A program made the position numbers and the translations under genes. From G965116155 sp965116155 (lineage in GTDB: Bacteria > Bdellovibrionota > Bdellovibrionia > Bdellovibrionales > UBA1609): DNA of 64,000 nucleotides. Of the stretch, positions 36,208 through 44,845 are shown piece after piece. Every line of letters begins with the position of its first letter. Within the stretch, counting starts at the first letter, position 1. The notes beneath the pieces were generated by a model. The model had not been told where the DNA came from and searched no databases. It saw nothing but the letters and a program-made list of their open reading frames with translations. The stretch is from contig OZ220488.1 in assembly GCA_965116155.1 (NCBI GenBank), forward strand, positions 372,001-436,000, read 5' to 3'.

Positions 36208-37215
36208 ATGCCAGCATCGAGTGAATCACCACTAATGAAATGGAAAGATGTAGAGTCAAAAATTAAGCAGGCAAAAAAAGCAAAAAAAGACGTCAGCCTT
36301 TTTCTTGGCAACGGCTTCAACATATCCTTAGACATCAACACAAGCTATGAAGCCCTCTTTAAGGACTTGACTGATAACAAAGTTATATTAGATTTCATGA
36401 AACAAGAATTTGGCGATTCTTTTATGAAAGATGTAAGCGAAAAGCATCAATATAATTTAGAAGCTTTTTTTAGAGCGAATCATCACAAAAGCACGGATAT
36501 CAATATTAATATAATTCGACATTCATTTTTCGAAGCTATATTGCAAAAATGCGAAAATACACAAGAGCTAAAAAATAGTATATACACATTTCTTAAGAGT
36601 TTTAAAAATTACTTTTCAGTTAACTATGATCCATTGCTATACAAAATTTTTATGGGCCATGCTGAATTAAAAAAAAAGCATCATAAGGACGGTTTTAATA
36701 AGTCTACTAGAGATGTAAAAGGAAGCTATTTGGTATGGGATAAAGATAACAAGTGGCAAAAAAATTTTTACCTCCATGGGGCTTTGCATTTTTACTTAGA
36801 GGATCGGGAGGTTAGAAAACTAAAGTGCACCTCAAAAGATCTAATTCCAACTGTGCGAGCTTCTTTAAAGAAGCGGGCTCATTTTTGTATTTTTGAACGA
36901 AATTATACAGAAAAGGAGGGTAAAATTGACGGCAATAAATATTTAAAATTCTGCTTAGAAAAGTTGCGCACACTAGAGGGGGTGCTTGTTATTTATGGGT
37001 GGTCGGCCTCTGAAGGAGACAAGCATTTAATAGACGCGATTGTGAACAGTTCTGTAGAGCAAATATACATATCGCAACACGAAAATGATGAAAGCGGTTA
37101 TGAAAACCTGAAAAAATCTTTTGAAGATAAAAATATCAAAGTAGATATCAAGGCCTTTAATGCCAAAACAGTGCCCTTTTATATAAAAAAAGAGGACAAT
37201 GCCCCCAGCCATTAA
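36208..37215 (+). CDS. SIR2-like / DUF4917-type protein, module copy 1 (gene A1)
   Basis: 335 residues. SIR2-like features: a nucleotide-binding loop LFLGNGFNISL (about residue 31), NYFSVNYDPLLYKIF (Asn-Tyr-Asp, about 131-145), the family His in FYLHGALHFY (about 190), and VLVIYGWSASEGD (about 259). This order matches DUF4917-type SIR2-like proteins. Many SIR2-like proteins in bacteria act as NAD-depleting defence effectors. That this one does so is inference. It is AT-rich and begins a three-gene unit with 37248 and 38144 that is repeated at 38695-41066. Confidence 0.7.
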   Translation: MPASSESPLMKWKDVESKIKQAKKAKKDVSLFLGNGFNISLDINTSYEALFKDLTDNKVILDFMKQEFGDSFMKDVSEKHQYNLEAFFRANHHKSTDININIIRHSFFEAILQKCENTQELKNSIYTFLKSFKNYFSVNYDPLLYKIFMGHAELKKKHHKDGFNKSTRDVKGSYLVWDKDNKWQKNFYLHGALHFYLEDREVRKLKCTSKDLIPTVRASLKKRAHFCIFERNYTEKEGKIDGNKYLKFCLEKLRTLEGVLVIYGWSASEGDKHLIDAIVNSSVEQIYISQHENDESGYENLKKSFEDKNIKVDIKAFNAKTVPFYIKKEDNAPSH

Positions 37216-37247
37216 TCTTAAAGAAGGTTTCCATCCAAAACGCCAAA

Positions 37248-37973
37248 ATGAATCTAAAAAAATTAGATGATCTTTTTGAACAATTTTTTTTAGAAACTTG
37301 GCCTATGACTGTGGAAGATTTTTACCAAAAAATCAACAAATATTATGATGAGGCAAATTGTTTTTCGGATGATGTCCTTCGTAACAACAGGCAGCACAAA
37401 AAATTTCGAGAAGAGCTGATCCCTCTTGCAATTTTTCTTAACCCTTGTCTAAAAAAACGAGCAAAAATCGTTTACGAAAAGAAAAATTCAGGCTCCCCAC
37501 CTCCAATACACCATGTTAATTGCCATGTGGATTTAAATAAGAGTTACCTTATTGATGCCACTTTAACGACAGATCAGAATGAACAAATCAAAATAGAAAT
37601 TACATCTGGCAATGGTGATGAGGAGTATAGAAAGTACGCAGCCAAACATGCTAGAAAATATAGACGAGCGTGCTTGTATAGTGATAAGGAGGATTTGCAC
37701 CACGCAAGCCAAAAAGGGGTAAATAAACGTGCCAAAACTGTTTTTTTAAAATCAGACATAGCGCTACGCGATGCTGTCTGCCGTGTGCTATTTGCCATTA
37801 ATCAAAAATCCAAAAAAAATAATGAAGAGTACAAAAATGCCATTTTGCTAGTGAGAACCCATGCTAAGCACGCGCCTTCTAATTTTACAGCATTGTGTGA
37901 AATAATAAGAGCATGTCACTCAGAACATAAAACTCCATTTTCTAAAATCTATTTGATTTTCTGCGATATTTAA
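37248..37973 (+). CDS. Unknown protein, module copy 1 (gene B1)
   Basis: 241 residues, not recognised. It starts 32 nt after A1. Charged throughout, with no signal or membrane segment. A central block (DATLTTDQNEQIKIEIT, then GNGDEEYRKYAAKHARKYRR) has an Asp...Glu-x-Thr pattern faintly like a PD-(D/E)XK core, but the usual Lys is absent, so I assign no function. The C-terminal half has NAILLVRTHAKHAPSNF and ends in YLIFCDI. About 89% identical to B2 at 39702, much more alike than the flanking A and C genes. Confidence 0.6.
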   Translation: MNLKKLDDLFEQFFLETWPMTVEDFYQKINKYYDEANCFSDDVLRNNRQHKKFREELIPLAIFLNPCLKKRAKIVYEKKNSGSPPPIHHVNCHVDLNKSYLIDATLTTDQNEQIKIEITSGNGDEEYRKYAAKHARKYRRACLYSDKEDLHHASQKGVNKRAKTVFLKSDIALRDAVCRVLFAINQKSKKNNEEYKNAILLVRTHAKHAPSNFTALCEIIRACHSEHKTPFSKIYLIFCDI

Positions 37974-38085
37974 TATGCACTCACTGGCACATTTTTTTGC
38001 ATGAGGCATGTTGGGGGTTTGTGGCAGGTACTGCTCGCTGTATCAGATTTGCATTGGTCTGTGAAGCGATACACAGCCCTTTAGT

Positions 38086-38114
38086 TTGAGCCGCTCACCA
38101 GATTGGGTTATAAT
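38086..38114 (+). promoter_or_regulatory. Sigma-70-type promoter for gene C1
   Basis: TTGAGC, a 17-nt spacer and TATAAT, 29 nt upstream of the C1 ATG. It is identical in copy 2 (40540-40568). It lies within a 170-nt non-coding stretch conserved between both copies, which also has an inverted repeat TGTATC...GATACA at about 38039-38072. Confidence 0.75.
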
Positions 38115-38143
38115 TTATTTTTAATAAAATAAGGAGCTCCTCA

Positions 38144-38608
38144 ATGTCCCTGTGGAAAATTTCGCCTCGAAAAGAGTTAGTGCGCAAGGAAGCTATCTAC
38201 TCCTATCGTACGGCTTATTCTGATGCGTCATGCACTTATGTATTTCTTGAGTGGGATGGAAAAGATCTTATGAATTCTGTCGACCTTTTTCCATTAAAAA
38301 AAGTGGCTAAAATTCTAATGGATGGCACAGGATACAAAAATATAGTTTTATTTTCAAAGGGCACTGTATCTGGATCTTCGCAAGGCGTTGAGGTTTTGAT
38401 ACATATTGTGAGCTTTAAAAGGGAAGGCATCAACCCTAAGTTTGTAGGGCTTTCTACAAAGATTGCTGAGACCGTAGTTATGTTGGTTAGAACCTATGAT
38501 GACTATAAAAAATACTGCTTCTTTCAGGTGCAGGCTCGTTCTAATGAGGCCATATTTATAAAATTCAACGCAAAAAACGAACCAATCACACAGCATGTTA
38601 AGAAGTAA
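38144..38608 (+). CDS. Unknown protein, module copy 1 (gene C1)
   Basis: 154 residues, not recognised. AAGGAG lies before the ATG. It is soluble by appearance: an N-terminal basic segment (WKISPRKELVRKEA), then alternating strands (TYVFLEWDGKDL, GYKNIVLFSKGTVSGSSQGV, EVLIHIVSFK) and an amphipathic C-terminal half. About two-thirds identical to C2 at 40596. It has its own promoter, so it can be made independently of A and B. An immunity or regulatory role is possible but unsupported. A stem-loop follows at 38617-38655. Confidence 0.55.
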   Translation: MSLWKISPRKELVRKEAIYSYRTAYSDASCTYVFLEWDGKDLMNSVDLFPLKKVAKILMDGTGYKNIVLFSKGTVSGSSQGVEVLIHIVSFKREGINPKFVGLSTKIAETVVMLVRTYDDYKKYCFFQVQARSNEAIFIKFNAKNEPITQHVKK

Positions 38609-38616
38609 CACACACG

Positions 38617-38655
38617 CCAAGAAGAGAGGCGCCCCACACGGCGCCCTCTTCTCGG
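38617..38655. terminator. Stem-loop after gene C1
   Basis: Arms CCAAGAAGAGAGGCGC and GCGCCCTCTTCTCGG around CCCACACG, preceded by AACACACACG. Same position and design as the palindrome after the 35303 pilin, but with different arms. Confidence 0.65.
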
Positions 38656-38694
38656 CCTCTCTTACTTTTCCCTCTTTCTGACGATTAAACTTTT

Positions 38695-39669
38695 ATGTCA
38701 GAACAAAGTAAACCAAAACTACAAGAGTGGGAAGATGTAGGGAACGCAATTAAGCAGGCAAAAAAAGACGATAAAGACGTCAGCCTTTTTCTCGGCAACG
38801 GCTTCAACTTAGCTTTAGGCATCAACGCAAGCTATGAAGCCCTCTTTAAGGACTGCAAAAAGCTAAATGCACTTTTGCAAACACTTTTTAATGATTATGA
38901 GGCTCTTATCTCAAAAGAGAAATATAATTATAAATTAGAAGTTTTCTTACAGGATAAAATGGATGAAGTGGTAGAGGTATTTTACTCTGAGATTTTATCA
39001 AAATGTGAGGACGGCATAGAGGAAAAAAGGTTAAAGAGTGTTGTTGAATTTCTCAAGAAATTTAAAAATTATTTTTCAACTAATTATGATCCATTGCTGT
39101 ATAAGATTTTTATGAGTGATGAAGTTTTAAGGGAACAGCATCACAGGGATGGTTTTGGTGGATCAGGTCTAAAATGGAGCCCTACAAAAGAGCAAAAGTT
39201 TTTCTACCTCCATGGGGGTTTGCATATTTGCTGGAAGGATGATGAAGGTGATGAAAGTGACAAAATTATAAAAATAACACAAACCAAGGAAAACAAATTA
39301 ATTCCAAACATACAAGACTCTTTGAAAAATAGGCGGCATTTTTGTGTTTTTTCAAAATATTCCAGAGACAAAAAAGATAAAATTGAAGGCAATGAATATT
39401 TAAAATTCTGCTTAGAAAAGTTGCGCAAATTAGAAGGAGTGCTTGTTATTTATGGATGGTCGGCCTCTAAGGGAGACCAGCATTTGATAGATGCGATCGT
39501 GAGCAGTCCTGTAGATCAAATATACATATCGCAACATGAAAATCAAAACGCAAGCAACTATGATTGGTTGAAAAAATCCTGCCAAGCAAAAGGCAAAAAA
39601 GTTAATGCATTTTGCGCCAAAACAGTGCCCTTTTATATAAAAAAAGAGGACAATGCCCCCAGCCATTAA
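38695..39669 (+). CDS. SIR2-like / DUF4917-type protein, module copy 2 (gene A2)
   Basis: 324 residues. It has the same motif order as A1: LFLGNGFNLAL, NYFSTNYDPLLYKIFM, FYLHGGLHICW and VLVIYGWSASKGD. Overall identity to A1 is only about half, concentrated in the motifs, the N-terminus and the last 15 residues (KTVPFYIKKEDNAPSH is identical). The upstream 30 nt (GACGATTAAACTTTTATG) are nearly the same as before A1, so the duplication included the leader. NAD-binding or NADase activity is inferred from family only. Confidence 0.7.
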   Translation: MSEQSKPKLQEWEDVGNAIKQAKKDDKDVSLFLGNGFNLALGINASYEALFKDCKKLNALLQTLFNDYEALISKEKYNYKLEVFLQDKMDEVVEVFYSEILSKCEDGIEEKRLKSVVEFLKKFKNYFSTNYDPLLYKIFMSDEVLREQHHRDGFGGSGLKWSPTKEQKFFYLHGGLHICWKDDEGDESDKIIKITQTKENKLIPNIQDSLKNRRHFCVFSKYSRDKKDKIEGNEYLKFCLEKLRKLEGVLVIYGWSASKGDQHLIDAIVSSPVDQIYISQHENQNASNYDWLKKSCQAKGKKVNAFCAKTVPFYIKKEDNAPSH

Positions 39670-39701
39670 TCTTAAAGAAGGATTCCATCAAAAACACCAC
39701 A

Positions 39702-40427
39702 ATGAATCTAAAAAAATTAGATGATCTTTTTGAACAATTTTTTTTAGAAACTTGGCCTATGCCTGTGGAAGATTTTTGCCGAAAAATCAACAAATATTAT
39801 GATGAGGCAAATTCTTTTTCGGATGATGTCCTTCGTAACAACAGGCAGCACAAAAAATTTCGAGAAGAGCTTCTCCCCCTTGCAATTTTCCTTAACCCTT
39901 GTCTAAAAAAACGAGCAAAAATCGTTTACGAAAAGAAAAATTCAGGCTCCCCACCTCCAATACACCATGTTAATTGCCATGTGGATTTAAATAAAAGCTA
40001 TCCCATTGATGCCACTTTAACGACAGATCAGAATGAACATGTCAAAATAGAAATTACATCTGGCAATGGTGATGAGGAGTATAGAAAGTACGCAGCCAAA
40101 CATGCTAGAAAATATAGACGAGCGTGCTTGTATAGTGATAAGGAGGATTTGCACCACGCAAGCCAAAAAGGGGTAAATAAACGTGCCAAAACTGTTTTTT
40201 TAAAATCAGACATACTGCTACATAACGCTGTTCACCCTGCACTATTTGCCATTAATCAAAAATCCAAAAAAAATAATGAAGAGTACAAAAATGCCATTTT
40301 GCTAGTGAGAACCCATGCTAAGCACGCGCCTTTTAATTTTCCAAAATTATGCGAAATAGTAAACGCATGTTGTCAAGAACTTGAAACTCCATTTTCTAAA
40401 ATTCATTTGATTTTATGTGATATTTAA
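39702..40427 (+). CDS. Unknown protein, module copy 2 (gene B2)
   Basis: 241 residues from the ATG at 39702, in the same position relative to A2 as B1 to A1 (32-nt gap). An upstream in-frame start at 39612 would overlap A2 and is rejected. Differences from B1 cluster in the last third (ILLHNAVHPALF, FNFPKLCEIVNACCQELETP) while the middle, about residues 48-170, is almost unchanged. Function unknown. Confidence 0.6.
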   Translation: MNLKKLDDLFEQFFLETWPMPVEDFCRKINKYYDEANSFSDDVLRNNRQHKKFREELLPLAIFLNPCLKKRAKIVYEKKNSGSPPPIHHVNCHVDLNKSYPIDATLTTDQNEHVKIEITSGNGDEEYRKYAAKHARKYRRACLYSDKEDLHHASQKGVNKRAKTVFLKSDILLHNAVHPALFAINQKSKKNNEEYKNAILLVRTHAKHAPFNFPKLCEIVNACCQELETPFSKIHLILCDI

Positions 40428-40539
40428 TATGCACTCACTGGCACATTTTTTTGCATGGGGCATGTTGGGGATTTGCGGTAGGTGCCGCTCGCTGTATCAG
40501 ATTTGTATTGGTCTGTGAAGCGATACACAGCCCTTCAGT

Positions 40540-40568
40540 TTGAGCCGCTCACCAGATTGGGTTATAAT
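40540..40568 (+). promoter_or_regulatory. Sigma-70-type promoter for gene C2
   Basis: TTGAGC, 17-nt spacer, TATAAT, then an AAAGAGCTCCTCA leader into the C2 ATG. Promoter and spacer are identical to those of C1, although the proteins have diverged. Confidence 0.75.
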
Positions 40569-40595
40569 GATTTTAAATAAAAAAAGAGCTCCTCA

Positions 40596-41066
40596 ATGCA
40601 CTCTTGGAAAATTTTTAGCCCCAAAAAGTTAGTGTGCAAAGATGCCACCTACTTGTATTATCTCTGTCGTTCTGATTCGGAAGGCACTTATGTATTTCTT
40701 GAATGGGACGGGAAAGATCTTGTAGACTCCGTTGATCTAGTGCCCCATAAGAAAGCTGCCAAAGCCCTAATGGATGGCACAGGATACAAAAATATGGTTT
40801 TATTTTCAAAGGGCACTGTATCTGGATCCTCTCAAGGCATCGAGGTTTTAATACACATTGTAAGCTTTAAAGAGGAGGAGGGTGACTCTAAATTTGTAGA
40901 GCTCTCTCTCAAAATGGCTGAAGCCGCAGTCATGCTCGTTAGAACCTATACTGACTACAAGAAATACCACCACTTTCAAGTGCAGGCGCGTTCTAATGAA
41001 GCTATTTTTATAAAATTCAACGAACAAAACGAACCTGCGGTACATTATATAAAAACACAGGGTTAA
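40596..41066 (+). CDS. Unknown protein, module copy 2 (gene C2)
   Basis: 156 residues, homologue of C1. The most conserved blocks are TYVFLEWDGKDL, LMDGTGYKN, LFSKGTVSGSSQG and FQVQARSNEAIFIKFN. The N-terminal 30 residues and the tail differ. It ends 24 nt before the secreted-protein gene at 41091. No named domain recognised. Confidence 0.55.
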   Translation: MHSWKIFSPKKLVCKDATYLYYLCRSDSEGTYVFLEWDGKDLVDSVDLVPHKKAAKALMDGTGYKNMVLFSKGTVSGSSQGIEVLIHIVSFKEEEGDSKFVELSLKMAEAAVMLVRTYTDYKKYHHFQVQARSNEAIFIKFNEQNEPAVHYIKTQG

Positions 41067-41090
41067 ACACAAACCCTTGGGGGAATAGGT

Positions 41091-41477
41091 ATGAAGGGCA
41101 TTTTTTTAGTATCTGTTGCATTTGCATTTTTATGGGTGCCCACTAGCTTTGCTAAGGTAAAAAAACAAATAACCCCGTTGCCTGATCAACCAAACAAAAA
41201 CACCGAAATCCTTTATTGCACACGCACACAAAATGGCGATGTGGCTATGGTAGAACCTGCTATGCTTAAAGGACTTATAGATGATTGGCTATTAAACGAA
41301 CTTTCTGAGTTTGCAAAAAAAGCTAAGCAGCATCTTTGTGAGTCCAGCATAACCCCATCAACTATTACATTCTCATATAACCATGCGCATAAGTCAGGAT
41401 CTGTAACTTCAGGATCCGCCACTTGGAACAAAGACGAAGTCTGTTCAAAGGCTAAAAAAGAAGAGCAGAAAAAATAA
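41091..41477 (+). CDS. Small secreted protein, unknown
   Basis: 128 residues, with a GGGGGAATAGGT ribosome site and a clear signal peptide (MKGIFLVSVAFAFLWVPTSFA). The mature part has three Cys (LYCTRTQ, HLCESS, EVCSKA) and a polar Ser/Thr-rich centre, and ends in Lys/Glu. It follows the second A-B-C module, with no equivalent after the first. No family recognised. Confidence 0.55.
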   Translation: MKGIFLVSVAFAFLWVPTSFAKVKKQITPLPDQPNKNTEILYCTRTQNGDVAMVEPAMLKGLIDDWLLNELSEFAKKAKQHLCESSITPSTITFSYNHAHKSGSVTSGSATWNKDEVCSKAKKEEQKK

Positions 41478-41640
41478 GATTGGTTCTGGCAGGTGTTTTT
41501 TTTGGAGTGCGACTATTCAAGAAAATGCAGCGCTTTTAATTGCGCTATTCTAAGCCATGCGCTCCTTGCAACTGGCATATACTCCGCGCCCTCGGGCTGG
41601 CGGCTCTGCGTAAGCATAAAACCCTGCAAAGAGCAAGTTC

Positions 41641-42603
41641 CTAGCCCTTCTTGAGCGCCTCAATCTCATCTTGGGGCAAGCCTGTCACTTTCGATATAAA
41701 AGCCACTTCTGCCCCCTCCTTCAGCATATTCGCCGCAACCTCCGCGCGGCCTTGCTCTAGGCCTTTCTTCAAGCCTGTTTCTAAGCCCTGTTTGCGGCCG
41801 TCTTCTTTCCATGGGTTGCCCATGTGTTTTTCCCAGCTTTCAAAAAAGCTCAGGTCTTTTGCACCACTTGATTTTGCCATGCCCAATACCTCCTCGCGCG
41901 TTAAATTATACACATCCGCAACGTATTGCACAACACTTGGCACAAGCTTATTAGCCTCTTTTTTGTCCAAGTGGCCAAGGCAGTTGCGAAAAAACTCCGC
42001 CCCCTTTTCTCGCACCTCATCACCTAGCTGTGGCACCTCTCGCAGTGCATACAGCATCGAATAAAACATGTTTTTAGGCAGCGCTGACAAATCTACACGC
42101 GCCAAATCCAGCACATAAAACTTGAGCAACATGTAGTCCAAACTTCCCGATCCAACATCTCGCACTACGCTATAAAGGCCTTGCTTATTCTCTTTCTGCC
42201 AAGGGGTTTTCCCATGGTAAAAAATGCAATTCAAAACAGCAGCCCGCTTTTTTGAAGATTGAGATAACTCACCATGCCTTATGGCCACTCCGTAATTTGC
42301 AATCTGATTGTATGTATTTTTAGGGTCACGCTGATGCTTGTGCTCTAAAAGAACATAGGCAGGTATTTTATCTGTATCGCTAAGCTTTCTGCAAAACAAA
42401 AAGTCTGCCTCTTTATCAATAGTGGGTAAAGAAGACTCCTGCTTTTGCAATTTTTCAACACACAGCTCATCTCGCACATCTTGAGGCAGCCAAAAACCAA
42501 ACAGCTCCTTTGCATACTTGAGAGGATCAAAACAGGTTCTAAAAAACCGATCATGTGTGTTGGTGTAGTGTGTGTTTAAGCTTGCTTGTTTTATTGGTCC
42601 CAT
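41641..42603 (-). CDS. Rpn family recombination-promoting nuclease / putative transposase, copy 1
   Basis: 320 residues of the Rpn (YhgA-like, PD-(D/E)XK) family, whose members cut DNA and raise RecA-independent recombination. It shows the N-terminal signature THYTNTHDRFFRTCF, the nuclease core Asp in KEADFLF and the Glu-x-Lys in YVLLEHKHQ, and NCIFYHGKTPW. The C-terminal tail has the Gly-Leu-Lys-Lys repeat run (GLETGLKKGLEQGRAEV) and GLPQDEIEALKK. It appears intact. Related copies in this window are at 43319, 44346, 49595, 55078, 56630 and 57643, plus a 5' fragment at 15850. Confidence 0.85.
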   Translation of the reverse strand: MGPIKQASLNTHYTNTHDRFFRTCFDPLKYAKELFGFWLPQDVRDELCVEKLQKQESSLPTIDKEADFLFCRKLSDTDKIPAYVLLEHKHQRDPKNTYNQIANYGVAIRHGELSQSSKKRAAVLNCIFYHGKTPWQKENKQGLYSVVRDVGSGSLDYMLLKFYVLDLARVDLSALPKNMFYSMLYALREVPQLGDEVREKGAEFFRNCLGHLDKKEANKLVPSVVQYVADVYNLTREEVLGMAKSSGAKDLSFFESWEKHMGNPWKEDGRKQGLETGLKKGLEQGRAEVAANMLKEGAEVAFISKVTGLPQDEIEALKKG

Positions 42604-43020
42604 GATTTATTTTCACATCCTTTTTTCTACACCGCAAAAAAATCCTAATACCCAAGGACGATATTGGATCGTGGCTTTTTTGCCATACCAAACCCACAGA
42701 ATACTATGCACGGTACGTACATATATGTACAGCTACGACGCGGCGCATAAGGCGCTTTTTTGCGCCTCGTTTGAAATCGCCGTTACGGCAATTATCGTTA
42801 TTAAGAAGAGCAGAAAGGCCAGTGCTGGCAGGTGTTTTTTGGGGGGGCGCCAGAAAAATGCAGCGCTTTTAATTGCGCTATTCTAAGCCATGCGCTCTTT
42901 GCAACTGGCATATACTCCGCGCCCTCGGGCTGGCGGCTCTGCGTAAGCATAAAACCCTGCAAAATTAGGAGTTTTCTAATGCACGAAACATTCAATTTGC
43001 TGCAGATTTAAGTATTAGCC
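42604..43020. repeat. Conserved non-coding leader of the Rpn unit
   Basis: About 400 nt repeated almost base for base at 56023-56450, with partial copies at 41510-41640 and 50690-50815. It includes the dyad CGTACATATATGTAC, TAAGGCGC...GCGCCTCG and a conserved mini-frame of ten codons (MHETFNLLQI) behind AGGAG. No larger gene is evident. Confidence 0.75.
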
Positions 43021-43025
43021 CTTGT

Positions 43026-43265
43026 GTGTTGAAGTATGTTTTCCGGCTGACTCTGGTGTAAGTTAGAGCGCTAGTAAAATTCTCTGAGGTAGAGCGGCGG
43101 CGCGCTGATAGCCCCAACGGGGCGGCCATCAGAGTGCCAAGCGTCCCACAGAGAATTTTGCGACCTATAAGGGATCTATGGGCTCGTTAAGATACAGTAT
43201 TAAAACCCTAATGTGGCATGAGCGCTCGCCAGCCGGAAGCCGGAGAGCATACTTCAGTCACAATG
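43026..43265. mobile_element. MITE-like element with terminal inverted repeats carrying an HP element
   Basis: Left terminus TTGAAGTATGTTTTCCGGCT and right terminus AGCCGGAAGCCGGAGAGCAT...ACTTCAG form imperfect inverted repeats of about 20 bp. The core is an HP element (arms AAAATTCTCTG and CAGAGAATTTT, inner CTGATAGCCCC/GGGGCGGCCATCAG). There is no coding capacity. A second copy is at 54335-54567 and a shortened one at 56456-56605. Confidence 0.75.
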
Positions 43266-43318
43266 TGGCTAACACAAAACGTGATCCCAAAAGCCCATGG
43301 CTGGGCCATGGTAAGCTA

Positions 43319-44290
43319 CTAGGCCTTTTTTAAAGGCTCAATCTCGTCTGCTGAGAGGCCAGTAACTTTCATAACAAAGGCCACATCAGCCCCCTCCTTC
43401 AGCATATTCATAGCCACCTCGGCACGGCCCTTCTCTAGGCCCTTCTTCAGGCCCGTTTCTAAGCCCTCTACACGGCCCTGCTTGCGGCCGTCTTCTTTCC
43501 AAGGGTTGCCCATAATCTTTTCCCAGTTTTCAAAAAAGCTCAAGTCCTTTGCACCACTTGATTTTGCCATAGACCACACCTCCTCGTACGTCAAATTATA
43601 AACACTCGCAATGTAGGATGCAATACATGGCCCCAGCTGTCTAGCGTCTTTTTCATCCAAATGACTAAGGCACTTGCGAAAAAATTCCCGCCCCACGTCC
43701 CTAACCGTATCACCTAATTGCTGCACCTTTAATAGCGCATACAAAATAGAGTACAGCGCCCCTTTTGGAGGCCACAAAGCCTCATCTAGTCGCCTTAGAT
43801 CAAGCACATGGAACTGCAGCAAAATAGAGTCTATGCTTTCTGCCCCTATATCGTACATTACAACATCTAACCCTGGATTAGACATTTTTTGCCAAGGACT
43901 TTTCCCATGGTAAAAAATGCAATTTAATACAATAGGCCGCTCCTTTGGAGTTTTAGATAACTCAAAATGTTTTATAGCCACACCATAATCAGCCATTTGA
44001 CTGCATACTTTTTTAAGACTCCTTTGGTTTTTGTGTTCTAGTAAAATATAAATTGGCCTGGTGCTTTTGAGATAACCCCGCAATAACAAATCCGCCTCTT
44101 TGCTTATAGTAGGCAAGGAAGTATCTTGTTTCAATAGGCCAGAAATATCCAACACATCTTGTACATTTTGAGGTAGCCAAAACTTCAAAAGCGACCTCGT
44201 GTAATCCATATCCTTAAAACAGCTCCTAAAAAACCGATCATGCGTATTCGTGTAGTGTGTGTTCAAACTCGATTTCTGCACTGGTACCAT
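43319..44290 (-). CDS. Rpn family nuclease / putative transposase, copy 2
   Basis: 323 residues, a diverged paralogue of copy 1. It keeps THYTNTHDRFFRSCF, KEADLLLRG, YILLEHKNQ (Glu-x-Lys), NCIFYHGKSPWQ and the C-terminal GLETGLKKGLEKGRAEV run. The tail GLSADEIEPLKKA is typical. Apparently intact. Its 3' side faces the MITE-like element, and its 5' side lies next to a decayed Rpn copy in the same direction. Confidence 0.85.
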   Translation of the reverse strand: MVPVQKSSLNTHYTNTHDRFFRSCFKDMDYTRSLLKFWLPQNVQDVLDISGLLKQDTSLPTISKEADLLLRGYLKSTRPIYILLEHKNQRSLKKVCSQMADYGVAIKHFELSKTPKERPIVLNCIFYHGKSPWQKMSNPGLDVVMYDIGAESIDSILLQFHVLDLRRLDEALWPPKGALYSILYALLKVQQLGDTVRDVGREFFRKCLSHLDEKDARQLGPCIASYIASVYNLTYEEVWSMAKSSGAKDLSFFENWEKIMGNPWKEDGRKQGRVEGLETGLKKGLEKGRAEVAMNMLKEGADVAFVMKVTGLSADEIEPLKKA

Positions 44291-44345
44291 AACTTATCTC
44301 CACATGGTTATTGTGTATTGTGACCGGCCAAAAAGAGCGCCTGCT

Positions 44346-44783
44346 CTAGCCCTTCTTAAGCGCCTCAATCTTCTCTGCAGATAGTCCTGTCACTTCTGAC
44401 ATTACAGAGAGCCCCAGTCTCTTTGTAAGCATATTCACCGCCACCTCAACGCGGCCCTTTTTTTAAGCCGTCTTCTTTCCAAGGGTTGCCCATAATTTTT
44501 CCCAGCTTTCAAAAAAGCTCAAGTCTTTTGCGCCACTTAATTTCGCCATACCTAGCACCTCCTCGCGCGTTAAATTATACACATCCGCAACGTATTGCAC
44601 AACACTTGGCACAAGCTTGTTAGATTCTTTTTTATCCCAATGACCAAGGCGCTTACGAAAAAACTCTGGCCCTGTTTCTCGCGCCTCAGCACCTAGCTGT
44701 GGCACTGCGCAAAGCGCGTACATCATCGATGCAAAACATATTTTTAGGAAGCTCTGACAAATCTACACGCGCCCAATCCAGAA
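44346..44783 (-). pseudogene. Rpn-family remnant (C-terminal half, frameshifted)
   Basis: Homology starts at LDWARVDLSELPKNMF, shifts frame near 44728, continues through GPEFFRKRLGHWDKKESNKL and EEVLGMAKLSGAKDLSFFES, and shifts again near 44458 at a poly-T run before the C-terminal tail. The N-terminal nuclease half is gone. Confidence 0.85.
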
Positions 44784-44845
44784 AGAACCTAATTAAAGAG
44801 AGACCAAGCAGGCAAACACCATGAAACATATTTTTTTGATCTGTA

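Noticed and set aside
37574..38620. Minus-strand frames opposite genes B1/C1 (and the equivalents in copy 2)
   Set aside because: The plus-strand frames are conserved in length and spacing in both module copies; the minus frames are shadows.
36208..41066. Calling the A-B-C module a known defence system
   Set aside because: The SIR2-like motifs are visible, but B and C match no component I can name, so only a hypothesis is given.
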